Source: Bathymodiolus brooksi
Lineage: Eukaryota > Mollusca > Bivalvia > Mytilida > Modiolidae
DNA length: 64,000 nt
Reading direction: 5' to 3'
NCBI GenBank assembly: GCA_963680875.1
Contig: OY804585.1
Coordinates: 46,297,414-46,361,413, forward strand
The notes below the pieces were generated by a model. That model saw nothing but the letters and a program-made list of their open reading frames with translations. It was not told the origin of the DNA and searched no databases. Positions 51,261 through 63,182 of the stretch are shown one piece after another (the stretch's first letter is position 1; the number at the start of each line of letters is the position of its first letter). Position numbers and translations under genes: made by a program.

Positions 51261-54200
51261 AATGCCATTACACTAAGTGTGAGTAAATACCTCTAGTTAA
51301 CTGAGTACTAATTAAGCAGGTAGAATCTGTTGGCTCAATGCCATTACACAGAGTGTGAATAAATACCTCTAGTTAATTGACTACTAATTAAGAAGGTAGA
51401 ATCTGTTGGTTCAAGGCTATTACATCAAGTGTGAGTGAATACCTTTAGATAACTGACTATTTATTAGGGAGGTATAATATGTAGGTTCAAGGCCATTACA
51501 CTAAGTGTGAGTGAATACCTCTAGTTAACTGATTACTAATTAAGCAGATAGAATATGTTGGTTCAATGCCATTACACTAAGTGTGAGTAAATACTTATAG
51601 TTAATTCACTACTAATTTAGTAGGTAGAATCTGTTGGTTCAATGCCATTACACCAAGTGTGAATAAATACCTTTAGCTAACGGACTACTAATGAAGAAGG
51701 TATAATCTGTTGATTCAAGGCCATTACACTAAGTGTGAGTAAATACCACTACTTATCTGACTACTAATTAAGCAGGTATAATCTGTTGGTTCAATGCTAT
51801 TACAATAAGTATGAGTAAATACTTCTACTTAACAAACTACTAATTAAGCAGGTAGAATCTGTTGGTTCAATGCCATTACACTAAGTGTGAGTGATTAGCT
51901 CTAGTTAATTGACTACTAATTAAGCAGGTAGAATCTGTTGTTTAATGCCATTACACTAAGTGTGAGAAAATTCCTCTACTTAACTGACTACTAATTAAGA
52001 AGGTAGAATCTATTGGTTCAAAATCATTACTCTAAGTGTGAGTGAATACCTCTAGCTAACTGACTACTAATTAAGAGGGTAGAATCTGTTGGTTCAAGGC
52101 CATTATACTAAGTGTTATTGAATATTTCTAGTTAAATGACTACTAATTAAGAAGTAAGAATCTGTTGATTCAAGGTTATTACACCACATATGAGTGAATA
52201 TCTTTAGTTAACTGACTATTTATTAGGAAGGTAGAATATGTTGATTCAAGGTCATTACAATGCGTGTGAGTAAATACCCCTAGTTATCTGACTACTAATT
52301 AGGAAGGTAGAATCTGTTGGTTCGAGGCCATTACACTAAGTGTGAGTGAATACCTCTAGTTAGTTGACTACTAATTAAGCAGGTAGAATCTGTTGGTTCA
52401 ATGCCATTAGACTAAGTGTGAGTAAATACCTCTAGTTAATTGACTACTTATTAAGCAGGTAGAATCGGTTGGTTCAAGGCCATTACACTAAGTGTGAGTA
52501 AATACCTCTAGCTAACTGACTACTCATTAAGAAGGTAGAATCTGGTGGTTCAAGGCCATTACACCAAGTGTGAGTGAATACCTCTAGTTAGCTGACTACT
52601 AATTAAGCAGGTAGAATCTGTTGGTTCAATGCCATTACACTAAGTGTGAGTACATACCTCTAGTTAACTGACTACTAATTAAGCACGTAGAATCTGTTGG
52701 TTCAAGGCCATTACACTAAGTGTGAGTAAATACCTCTAGTTAACTGACTACTTATTAAGCAGGTAGAATCTGTTGGTTCAATGCCATTACACTAAGTGTG
52801 AGTGAATACCTCTAATTAACCGACTACTAATTAAGAAGGCAGAATCGGTTGGTTCAAGGCCATTACACCAAGTGTGAGTGAAAACCACTAGTTAACTTAC
52901 TACTAATTAAGAAGGTATAATCTGTTGGCTCAAGGCCATTACACAAAGTGTGGGTGAATACCTCTAGTTAACTGACCATTTATTAGGAAGGTAGCATCTG
53001 TTGGTTCAAAGCCATTACTCTAAGTGTGATGGAATACCTGTAGTTAATTGACTAATAATTAAGCAGGTAGAATCTGGTGGTTCAATACCATTACAATAAG
53101 TGTGAGTAAATACCTCTAGTTAACTGAGTACTAATTAAGAAGGTAGAATCTGTAGGTTCAAAGCCATTACTCTAAGTGTGAGTGAATACCTCTAGTTAAT
53201 TGACTACTAATTAAGAAGGTATAATCTGTTGGTTCAAGGCCATTACACTAAGTGCGAGTGAATACCTCTAGTTAGTTAACTGACTACTAATTAAGCAGGT
53301 AGAATCTGTTGGTTCAAAGCCATTACTCTAAATGTGAGTGAATACCTCTAGTTAACTGACTATTTATTAGGAAGGTATAATATTTTAGTTCAAGGCCTTT
53401 GCACTAAGTGTGAGTGAATACCTCTAGTTAATTGACTACTAATTAAGCAAGTAGAATCTGTTGTTGAATGCCATTACACTAAGTGTGAGTGAATACCTCT
53501 AGCTAACTGACTAATAATTAAGAAGGTAGAATCTGTTGTTGAATGCCATTACTCTAAGTGTGAGTGAATACCTCTAGTTAATTGACTACTAATTAAGTAG
53601 GTAGAATCTGTTGTTGAATGCCATTACACTAAGTGTGAGTGAATACCTCTAGCTAATTGACTACTAATTAAGAAGGTAGAATCTGTTGGTTCAAGGCCAT
53701 TACACTGAGTGTTATTGAATATCTCTAGTTAATTGACTACTAAGTAAGAAGGTAGAATCTGTTGGTTCAAGGTTATTACACCAAGTGTGAGTGAATACCT
53801 TTAGTTAACTGACTTTTTATTAGGAAGGTATAATATGTTGGTTCAAGGCCATTACACTAAGTGTGAGTGAATACCTCTAGTTAACTGACTACTAATTACG
53901 AAGGTAGAATATGTTGATTCAAGGTCATTACAATACGTGTTAGTAAATACCTCTAGTTATCTGACTACTAATTAGGAAGGTAGAGTCTGTTGGTTCAAGG
54001 CCATTACACCAAGTGTGACTGAATACCTCTAGCTAACTGACTACTAATTAGGAAGGTAGAATATGTTGGTGCAAGGCCATTACACTAAGTGTGAGTGAAT
54101 ACCTCTAGTTAGCTGACTAATAATTAAGCAGGTAGAATCTGTTGGTTCAATGCCATTATACTAAGTGTGGTTAAATACCTCTAGTTAATTGACTACTTAT

Positions 54201-54961
54201 TAAGCAGGTAAAATCTGTTGGTTCAATGCCATTACACTAAGTGTGAGTAAATACCTCTAGCTAACTGATTATTCATTAAGAAGGTAGAATCTGGTGGTTC
54301 AAGGCCATTACACCAAGTGTGAGTGAATACCTCTAATTAGCTGACTACTAATTAAGCAGGTAGAATCTGTTGGTTCAATACCATTACACTAAGTGTGAGT
54401 ACATACCTCTAGTTAACTGACTACTAATTAAGCACGTAGAATCTGTTGGTTCAAGGCCATTACACTAAGTGTGAGTAAATATCTCTAGCTAACTGACTAC
54501 TAATTAAGAAGGTAGAATCTGGTGGTTCAAGGCCATTACACCAAGTGTGAGTGAATACCTCTAGTTAGCTGACTACTAATTAAGCAGGTATAATATATTG
54601 GTTCAATGCCATTACACTAAGTGTGAGTGAATACCTCTAATTAACCGACTACTAATTAAGAAGGCAGAATCGGTTGGTTCAAGGCCATTACACCAAGTGT
54701 GAGTGAATACCACTAGTTAACTGACTACTAATTAAGAAGGTATAATCTGTTGGCTCAAGGCCATTACACGAAGTGTGAATAAATACCTCTAGTTAACTGA
54801 CCATTTATTAGGAAGGTAGAATCTGTTGGTTCAAATCCATTACTCTAAGTGTGATTGAATACCTCTAGTTAATTGACTAATAATTAAGCAGGTAGAATCT
54901 GTTGGTTCAATGCCATTACACTAAGTGTGAGTAAATACCTCTAGTTAACTGAGTACTAATT
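51261..54961 (+). repeat. HOR D copy 2 (3648 bp plus about 53 bp of a third)
   Basis: Nearly identical to copy 1 throughout, including the TAGTTAGTTAAC expansion at about 53269. Some point differences exist, for example GTGAGTACATACC at about 52648 against GTGAGTAAATACC at 49000. The match ends at about 54962, where AAGCAGGTAG is replaced by AAGAAGATAG. Confidence 0.85.
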
Positions 54962-56100
54962 AAGAAGATAGAATCTGTTGGTTCAAAGCCATTACTCTAA
55001 GTGAGAGTGAATACCTCTAGTTAATTGACTACTAATTAAGAAGATATAATCTGTTGGTTCAAGGCCATTACACTAAGTGTGAATAAATACCTCTAGTTAA
55101 TTGACTACTAATTAAGAAGGTAGAATCTGTTGGTTCAAGGCTATTACATCAAGTGTGAGTGAATACCTTTAGTTAACTGCCTTTTTATTAGGAAGGTATA
55201 ATATGTTGGTTCAAGGCCATTACACTAAGTGTGAGTGAATACCTCTAGTTAACTGACTACTAATTACGAAGGTAGAATATGTTGATTCAAGGTCATTACA
55301 ATACGTGTGAGTAAATACCTCTAGTTATCTGACTACTAATTAGGAAGGTAGAGTCTGTTGGTTCAAGGCCATTACACCAAGTGTGACTGAATACCTCTAG
55401 CTAACTGACTACTAATTAGGAAGGTAGAATATGTTGGTGCAAGGCCATTACACTAAGTGTGAGTGAATACCTCTAGTTAGCTGACTAATAATTAAGCAGG
55501 TAGAATCTGTTGGTTCAATGCCATTATACTAAGTGTGATTAAATACCTCTAGTTAATTGACTACTTATTAAGCAGGTAAAATCTGTTGGTTCAATGCCAT
55601 TACACTAAGTGTGAGTAAATACCTCTAGCTAACTGATTACTCATTAAGAAGGTAGAATCTGGTGGTTCAAGGCCATTACACCAAGTGTGGGTGAATACCT
55701 CTAATTCGCTGACTACTAATTAAGCAGGTAGAATCTGTTGGTTCAATACCATTACACTAAGTGTGAGTACATACCTCTAGTTAACTGACTACTAATTAAG
55801 CACGTAGAATCTGTTGGTTCAAGGCCATTACACTAAGTGTGAGTAAATATCTCTAGCTAACTGACTACTAATTAAGAAGGTAGAATCTGGTGGTTCAAGG
55901 CCATTACACCAAGTGTGAGTGAATACCTCTAGTTAGCTGACTACTAATTTAGCAGGTATAATATATTGGTTCAATGCCATTACACTAAGTGTGAGTGAAT
56001 ACCTCTAATTAACCGACTACTAATTAAGAAGGCAGAATCGGTTGGTTCAAGGCCATTACACCAAGTGTGAGTGAATACCACTAGTTAATTGACTACTAAT
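54962..56100 (+). repeat. Region E, proximal part related to D
   Basis: Monomers at about 55150-56090 follow the same order as about 53790-54720 of D copy 2 (CTTTTTATTAGG, GTGCAAGGCC, TAATATATTGG, GCAGAATCGG). They carry more scattered differences than the two D copies show against each other. It reads as an older duplicate of the D unit's right half. Confidence 0.75.
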
Positions 56101-59100
56101 TAAGAAGGTATAATCTGTTGGTTCAAGGCCATTACACTAAGTGTGAATAAATACCTCTAGTTAATTGACTACTAATTAAGAAAGTAGAATCTGTTGGTTC
56201 AAGGCTATTACATCAAGTGTGAGTGAATACCTTTAGTTAAGTGACTATTTATTAGGAAGGTATAATATGTTGGTTCAAGGTCATTACACTAAGTGTGAGT
56301 GAATACCTCTAGTTAACCGACTACTTATTACGGAGGTAGAATATGTTGATTCAAGGTCATTACAATACGTGTGAGTAAATACCTCTAGTTATCTGACTAC
56401 TAATTAGGAAGGTAGAGTCTGTTGGTTCAAGGCCATTATACCAAGTGTGACTGAATACCTCTAGCTAGCTGACTACTAATTAGGAAGGTAGAATCTGTTG
56501 GTTCAAGGATATTACACCAAGTATGAGTGAATACCTCTAGTTAACTGAATACTTATCAAGGAGGTAGAATCTGTTGGTTCAAGGCTATTACACTAAGTGT
56601 GAGTGAATACCTCTAGTTAACGGACTACTAATTAGAAAGGTAGAATCTGTTGGTTCAAGGCTATTACACCAAGTATGAGTGAATACCTCTAATTAACTGA
56701 ATACTTATCAAGAAGGTAGAATCTGTTGGTTCAAGGCTATTACACCAAGTGTGAGTGAATACCTCTAGTTAACTGACTACATATTAAGAAGATAGAATAT
56801 GTTGGTTCAAGGCTATTACACTAAGTGTGAGTAAATACCTCTAGTTAACTTACTACTAATTAGGAAGGTAGAATCTGTTGGTTCAAGGCTATTACACCAA
56901 GTATGAGTGAATACATCTAGTTAACTGACTACTTATCAAGAAGATATAATCTGTTGGTTCAAGGTTATTATACTAAGCGTGAGTGAATACCTCTAGTTAA
57001 CCGACTACTAATTAAGAAGGTAGAATATGTTGGTTCAAGGCCATTACACTAAGTGTTATTGAATATCTCTAGTTAATTGACTACTAATTAAGAAGGTAGA
57101 ATCTGTTGGTTCAAGGTTATTACACCAAGTGTGAGTGAATACCTTTAGTTAACTGACTATTTATTAGGAAGGTATAATATGTTGGTTCAAGGCCATTACA
57201 CTAAGTGTGAGTGAATACCTCTAGTTAACTGACTACTAATTACGAAGGTAGAATATGTTGATTCAAGGTCATTACAATACGTGTGAGTAAATACCTCTAG
57301 TTATCTGACAACTAATTAGGAAGGTAGAGTCTGTTGGTTCAAGGCCATTACACCAAGTGTGACTGAATACCTCTAGCTAGCTGACTACTAATTAGGAAGG
57401 TAGAATCTGTTGGTTCAAGGCTATTACACCAAGTATGAGTGAATACCTCTAGTTAACTGAATACTTATCAAGAAGGTAGAATCTGTTGGTTCAAGGCTAT
57501 TACACTAAGTGTGAGTGAATACCTCTAGTTAACTGACTACTAATTAGAAAGGTAGAATCTGTTGGTTCAAGGCTATTACATCAAGTGTGAGTGAATACCT
57601 TTAGTTAACTGACTATTTATTAGGAAGGTATAATATGTTGGTTCAAGGCCATTACACTAAGTGTGAGTGAATACCTCTAGTTAACTGACTACTATTTACG
57701 AAGGTAGAATATGTTGGTTCAAGGCCATTACACTAAGTGTGAGTGAATACCTCTAGTTAACTGACTACTAATTACGAAGGTATAATCTGTTGGTTCAAGG
57801 CCATTACACTAAGTGTGAGTAAATACCTCTAGTTAACTGACTACTAATTAAGAAGGTAGAATCTGTTGGTTCAAAGTCATTACTCTAAGTGTGAGTGAAT
57901 ACCTCTAGCTAACAGACTACCAATTAAGAAGGTAGAATATGTTGGTTCAAGGCCATTACACTAAGTGTTATTGAATATCTCTAGTTAATTGACTACTAAT
58001 TAAGAAGGTAGAATCTGTTGGTTCAAGGTTATTACACCAAATGTGAGTGAATACCTTTAGTTAACTGACTATTTATTAGGAAGGTATAATATGTTGGTTC
58101 AAGGCCCTTACACTAAGTGTGGGTGAATACCTCTAGTTAACTGACTACTAATTACGAAGGTAGAATATGTTGATTCAAGGTCATTACAATACGTGTGAGT
58201 AAATACCTCTAGTTATCTGAATACTAATTAGGAAGGTAGAGTCTGTTGGTTCAAGGCCATTACACTAAGTGTGACTGAATACCTCTAGCTAGCTGACTAC
58301 TAATTAGGAAGGTAGAATCTGTTGGTTCAAGACTATTACACCAAGTGTGAGTGAATACCTTTAGTTAACTGACTATTTATTAGGAAGGTATAATATGTTG
58401 GTTCAAGGCCATTACACTAAGTGTGAGTGAATACCTCTAGTTAACTGACTACTATTTACGAAGGTAGAATATGTTGGTTCAAGGCCATTACACTAAGTGT
58501 GAGTGAATACCTCTAGTTAACTGACTACTTATTACGGAGGTAGAATATGTTGATTCAAGGTCATTACAATACGTGTGAGTAAATACTTCTAGTTATCTGA
58601 CTACTAATTAGGAAGGTAGAGTCTGTTGGTTCAAGGCCATTACACCAAGTGTGACTGAATACCTCTAGCTAGCTGACTACTAATTAGGAAGGTAGAATCT
58701 ATTGGTTCAAGGCTATTACACCAAGTATGAGTGAATACCTCTAGTTAACTGAATACTTATGAAGAAGGTAGAATCTGTTGGTTCAAGGCTATTACACTAA
58801 GTGTGAGTGAATACCTCTAGTTAACGGACTACTAATTAGAAAGGTAGAATCTGTTGGTTCAAGGCTATTACACTAAGTATGAGTGAATACCTCTAGTTAA
58901 CTGAATACTTATCAAGAAGGTAGAATCTGTTGGTTCAAGGTTATTACACCAAGTGTGAGTGAATACCTTTAGTTAACTGACTATTTATTGGGAAGGTATA
59001 ATATGTTGGTTCAAGGCCATTACACTAAGTGTGAGTGAATACCTCTAGTTAACTGACTATTAATTACGAAGGTAGAATATGTTGATTCAAGGTCATTACA

Positions 59101-60007
59101 ATACATGTGAGTAAATACCTCTAGTTATCTGACAACTAATTAGGAAGGTAGAGTCTGTTGGTTCAAGGCCATTTACACCAAGTGTGACTGAATACCTCTA
59201 GCTAGCTGATTACTAATTAGGAAGGTAGAATCTGTTGGTTCAAGGCCATTAAACCAAGTATGAGTGAATACCTCTAGCTAACTGAATACTTATCAAGAAG
59301 GTAGAACCTGTTGGTTCAAGGCTATTACACTAAGTGTGAGCGAATACCTCTAGTTAACTGACCACTAATTACGGAGGTAGAATATGTTGATTCAAGGTCA
59401 TTACAATACGTGTGAGTAAATACCTCTAGTTATCTGACTACTAATTAGGAAGGTAGAGTCTGTTGATTCAAGGCCATTACACCAAGTGTGACTGAATACC
59501 TCTAGCTAGCTGACTACTAATTAGGAAGGTAGAATCTGTTGGTTCGAGGCCATTACACTAAGTGTGAGCGAATACCTCTAGTTAATTGACTACTAATTAA
59601 GCAGGTAGAATCTGTTGTTTAATGCCATTACACTAAGTTTGAGTAAATACCTCTAGTTAACTGACTACTAATTAAGAAGGTAGAATCTGTTGGTTCAAAG
59701 TCATTACTCTAAGTGTGAGTGAATACCTCTAGCTAACTGACTACCAATTAAGAAGGTAGAATATTTTGGTTCAAGGCCATTACACTAAGTGTTATTGAAT
59801 ATCTCTAGTTAATTGACTACTAATTAAGAAGGTAGAATCTGTTGGTTCAAGGTTATTACACCAAGTGTGAGTGAATACCTTTAGTTAACTGACTATTTAT
59901 TAGGAAGGTATAATATGTTGGTTCAAGGCCATTACACTAAGTGTGAGTGAATACCTCTAGTTAACTGACTACTAATTACGAAGATAGAATATGTTGATGC
60001 AAGGTCA

Positions 60008-60030
60008 TTACAATACGTGAGTAAATACCT
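60008..60030 (+). repeat. Monomer with 2-bp deletion
   Basis: CAATACGTGAGTAAATACC instead of CAATACGTGTGAGTAAATACC, one TG lost. One of five shortened monomers clustered within about 0.75 kb. Confidence 0.85.
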
Positions 60031-60169
60031 CTAGTTATCTGACAACTAATTAGGAAGGTAGAGTCTGTTGGGTCAAGGCCATTACACCAAGTGTGACTGA
60101 ATACCTCTAGCTAGCTGACTACTAATTAGGAAGGTAGAATCTGTTGGTTCAAGGCTATTACACCAAGTA

Positions 60170-60190
60170 TGAGTGAATACTAGTTAACTG
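60170..60190 (+). repeat. Monomer with 3-bp deletion
   Basis: GAATACTAGTTAAC instead of GAATACCTCTAGTTAAC, with CTC lost. Confidence 0.85.
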
Positions 60191-60529
60191 AATACTTATC
60201 AAGAAGGTAGAACCTGTTGGTTCAAGGCTATTACACTAAGTGTGAGTGAATACCTCTAGTTAACTGACTACATATGAAGAAGATAGAATATGTTGGTTCA
60301 AGGCTATTACACTAAGTGTGAGTAAATACCTCTAGTTAACTGACTACTTATCAAGAAAATATAATCTGTTGGTTCAAGGTTATTATACTAAGCGTGAGTG
60401 AATACCTCTAGTTAACCGACTACTAATTAGGAAGGTAGAATCTGTTGGTTCAAAGCCATTACACTAAGTGTGAATGAATACCTCTAGTTAACTGACTACT
60501 TATCAAAAAGGTAGAATCTGTTGGTTCAA

Positions 60530-60560
60530 GTCTATTACACTAAGTGAATACCTCTAGTTA
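60530..60560 (+). repeat. Monomer with 6-bp deletion
   Basis: ACTAAGTGAATACC instead of ACTAAGTGTGAGTGAATACC. The lost 6 bp are flanked by short GTGA/GTGA repeats, as in slippage. The same deletion is seen at about 60740 and 63170. Confidence 0.85.
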
Positions 60561-60617
60561 ACTGACTACTAATTAAGAAGGTAGAATCTGTTGGTTCAAG
60601 GCTATTGCACCAAGTAT

Positions 60618-60650
60618 GAGTGAATACCTCTAAAGGGAGAATCTGTTGGT
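60618..60650 (+). repeat. Monomer with about 21-bp deletion
   Basis: ACCTCTAAAGGGAGAATCTG: the GTTAAC and TACTAATTAAG segment is missing, giving a monomer of about 55 bp. It is a different deletion from that of the 53-bp monomers. Confidence 0.85.
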
Positions 60651-60734
60651 TCGAGGCTATTATACCAAGTGTGAGTGAATACCTCTAGTTAACTGACTAC
60701 TTATCAAGAAGGTAGAATCTGTTGGTTCAAGTCT

Positions 60735-60757
60735 ATTACACTAAGTGAATACCTCCA
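60735..60757 (+). repeat. Second monomer with the 6-bp deletion
   Basis: ACTAAGTGAATACCTCCAG repeats the 6-bp loss seen at about 60540, about 200 bp away, preceded by the same CAAGTCTATTACAC. Probably a local duplicate. Confidence 0.8.
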
Positions 60758-62081
60758 GTTAACTGACTACTAAATAGGAAGGTAGAATCTGTTGGTTCAA
60801 GGCTATTACACCAAGTATGAGTGAATACCTCTAGTTAACTGACTACTTATCAAGAAGATAGAATCTGTTGGTTCAAGGTTATTATACTAAGCGTGAGTGA
60901 ATACCTCTAGTTAACCGACTACTAATTAGGAAGGTAGAATATGTTGGTTCAAGGTCATTACCTTAAGTGTGAATGAATACCTCTAGTTAACTGAATACTT
61001 ATCAAGAAGGTAGAACCTGTTGGTTCAAGGCTATTACACTAAGTGTGAGTGAATACCTCTAGTTAACTGACTACTAATTAGAAAGGTAGAAGCTGTTGGT
61101 TCAAGGCTATTACACCAAGTATGAGTGAATACCTCTAGTTAACTGAATACTTATCAAGAAGGTAGAATCTGTTGGTTCAAGGCTATTACACCAAGTGTGA
61201 GTGAATACCTCTAGTTAACTGACTATATATTAAGAAGATAGAATATGTTGGTTCAAGGCTATTACATTAAGTGTGAGTAAATACCTCTAGTTAACTGACT
61301 ACTAATTAGGAAGGTAGAATCTGTTGGTTCAAGGCCATTACACCAAGTATGAGTGAATACCTCTAGTTAACTGACTACTTATCAAGAAGATATAATCTGT
61401 TGGTTCAAGGTTATTATACTAAGCGTGAGTGAATACCTCTAGTTAACTGACTATTAATTAAGAAGGTAGAATATGTTGGTTCAAGGCCATTACACTAAGT
61501 GTTATTGAATATCTCTAGTTAATTGACTACTAATTAAGAAGGTAGAATCTGTTGGTTCAAGGTTATTACACCAAGTGTGAGTGAATACCTTTAGTTAACC
61601 GACTATTTATTAGGAAGGTATAATATGTTGGTTCAAGGCCATTACACTAAGTGTGAGTGAATACCTCTAGTTAACTGACCACTAATTACGGAGGTAGAAT
61701 ATGTTGATTCAAGGTCATTACAATACGTGTGAGTAAATACCTCTAGTTATCTGACTACTAATTAGGAAGGTAGAGTCTGTTGGTTCAAGGCCATTACACC
61801 AAGTGTGACTGAATACCTCTAGCTAGCTGATAACTAATTAGGAAGGTAGAATCTGTTGGTTCAAGGCTATTACACCAAGTATGAGTGAATACCTCTAGTT
61901 AACTGAATACTTATCAAGAAGGTAGAATCTGTTGGTTCAAGGCTATTACACTAAGTGTGAGTGAATACCTCTAGTTAACTGACTACTAATTACGAAGGTA
62001 GAATCTGTTGGTTCAAGGCTATTACATCAAGTGTGAGTGAATACCTCTAGTTAATTGACTACTAATTAAGCAGGTAGAATC

Positions 62082-62460
62082 TGTTGTTTAATGCCATTAC
62101 ACTAAGTGTGAGTAAATACCTCTAGTTAACTGACTACTAATTAAGAAGGTAGAATCTGTTGGTTCAAAGTCATTACTCTAGGTGTGAGTGAATACCTCTA
62201 GCTAACTGACTACCAATTAAGAAGGTAGAATATGTTGGTTCAAGGCCATTACACTAAGTGTTATTGAATATCTCTAGTTAATTGACTACTAATTAAGAAG
62301 GTAGAATCTGTTGGTTCAAGGTTATTACACCAAGTGTGAGTGAATACCTTTAGTTAACTGACTATTTATTAGGAAGGTATAATATGTTGGTTCAAGGCCA
62401 TTACACTAAGTGTGAGTGAATACCTCTAGTTAACTGACTACTAATTACGAAGGCAGAATC
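62082..62460 (+). repeat. Local repeated block in region E (middle of three)
   Basis: A five-monomer order (TGTTGTTTAATGCC, CAAAGTCATTACTC, GACTACCAATTAAG, GTGTTATTGAATATC, CAAGGTTATTACACC) appears from 59613, 62082 and 63595. The last runs to the window end. The spacing is 2469 and 1513 bp. The block moves as a unit even though the monomers between copies differ. Confidence 0.75.
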
Positions 62461-63159
62461 GGTTGATTCAAGGTCATTACAATACGTGTGAGTAAATACC
62501 TCTAGTTAACTGAATACTTATCAAGAAGGTAGAACCTGTTGGTTCAAGGCTATTACACTAAGTGTGAGTGAATACCTCTAGTTAACTGACTACTAATTAG
62601 AAAGGTAGAATCTGTTGGTTCAAGGCTATTACACCAAGTATGAGTGAATACCTCTAGTTAACTGAATACTTATCAAGAAGGTAGAATCTGTTGGTTCAAG
62701 GCTATTATACCAAGTGTGAGTGAATATCTCTAGTTAACTGACTACTTATCAAGAAGATAGAATCTGTTGGTTCAAGGCTATTACACTAAGTGTGAGTGAA
62801 TACCTCTAGTTAGCTGACCACTAATTAGGAAGGTAGAATCTGTTGGTTCAAGGCTATTACACCAAGTGTGAGTGAATACCTCTAGTTAACTGACTACTTA
62901 TCAAGAAGATAGAATCTGTTGGTTCAAGGTTATTACACTAAGCGTGAGTGAATACCTCTAGTTAACCAACTACTAATTAGGAAGGTAGAATCTGTTGGTT
63001 CAAGGCCATTACACTAAGTGTGAGTGAATACCTCTAGTTAACTGACTACTTATCAAGAAGATATAATATGTTGGTTCAAGGTTATTACACTAAGCGTGAG
63101 TGAATACCTCTAGTTAACCGACTACTAATTAGGAAGGTAGAATCTGTTGGTTCAAGGTT

Positions 63160-63182
63160 ATTACACTAAGTGAATACCTCTA
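63160..63182 (+). repeat. Third monomer with the 6-bp deletion
   Basis: TTACACTAAGTGAATACC with the same 6-bp loss, preceded by CAAGGTTATT instead of CAAGTCTATT. It may be an independent slippage at the GTGA repeats or a converted copy. Confidence 0.8.

Noticed and set aside
60618..60650. Insertion-element footprint at the shortened monomer with CTCTAAAGGGAG
   Set aside because: The length is explained by a simple deletion of about 21 bp from a normal monomer. There is no target-site duplication or foreign sequence.
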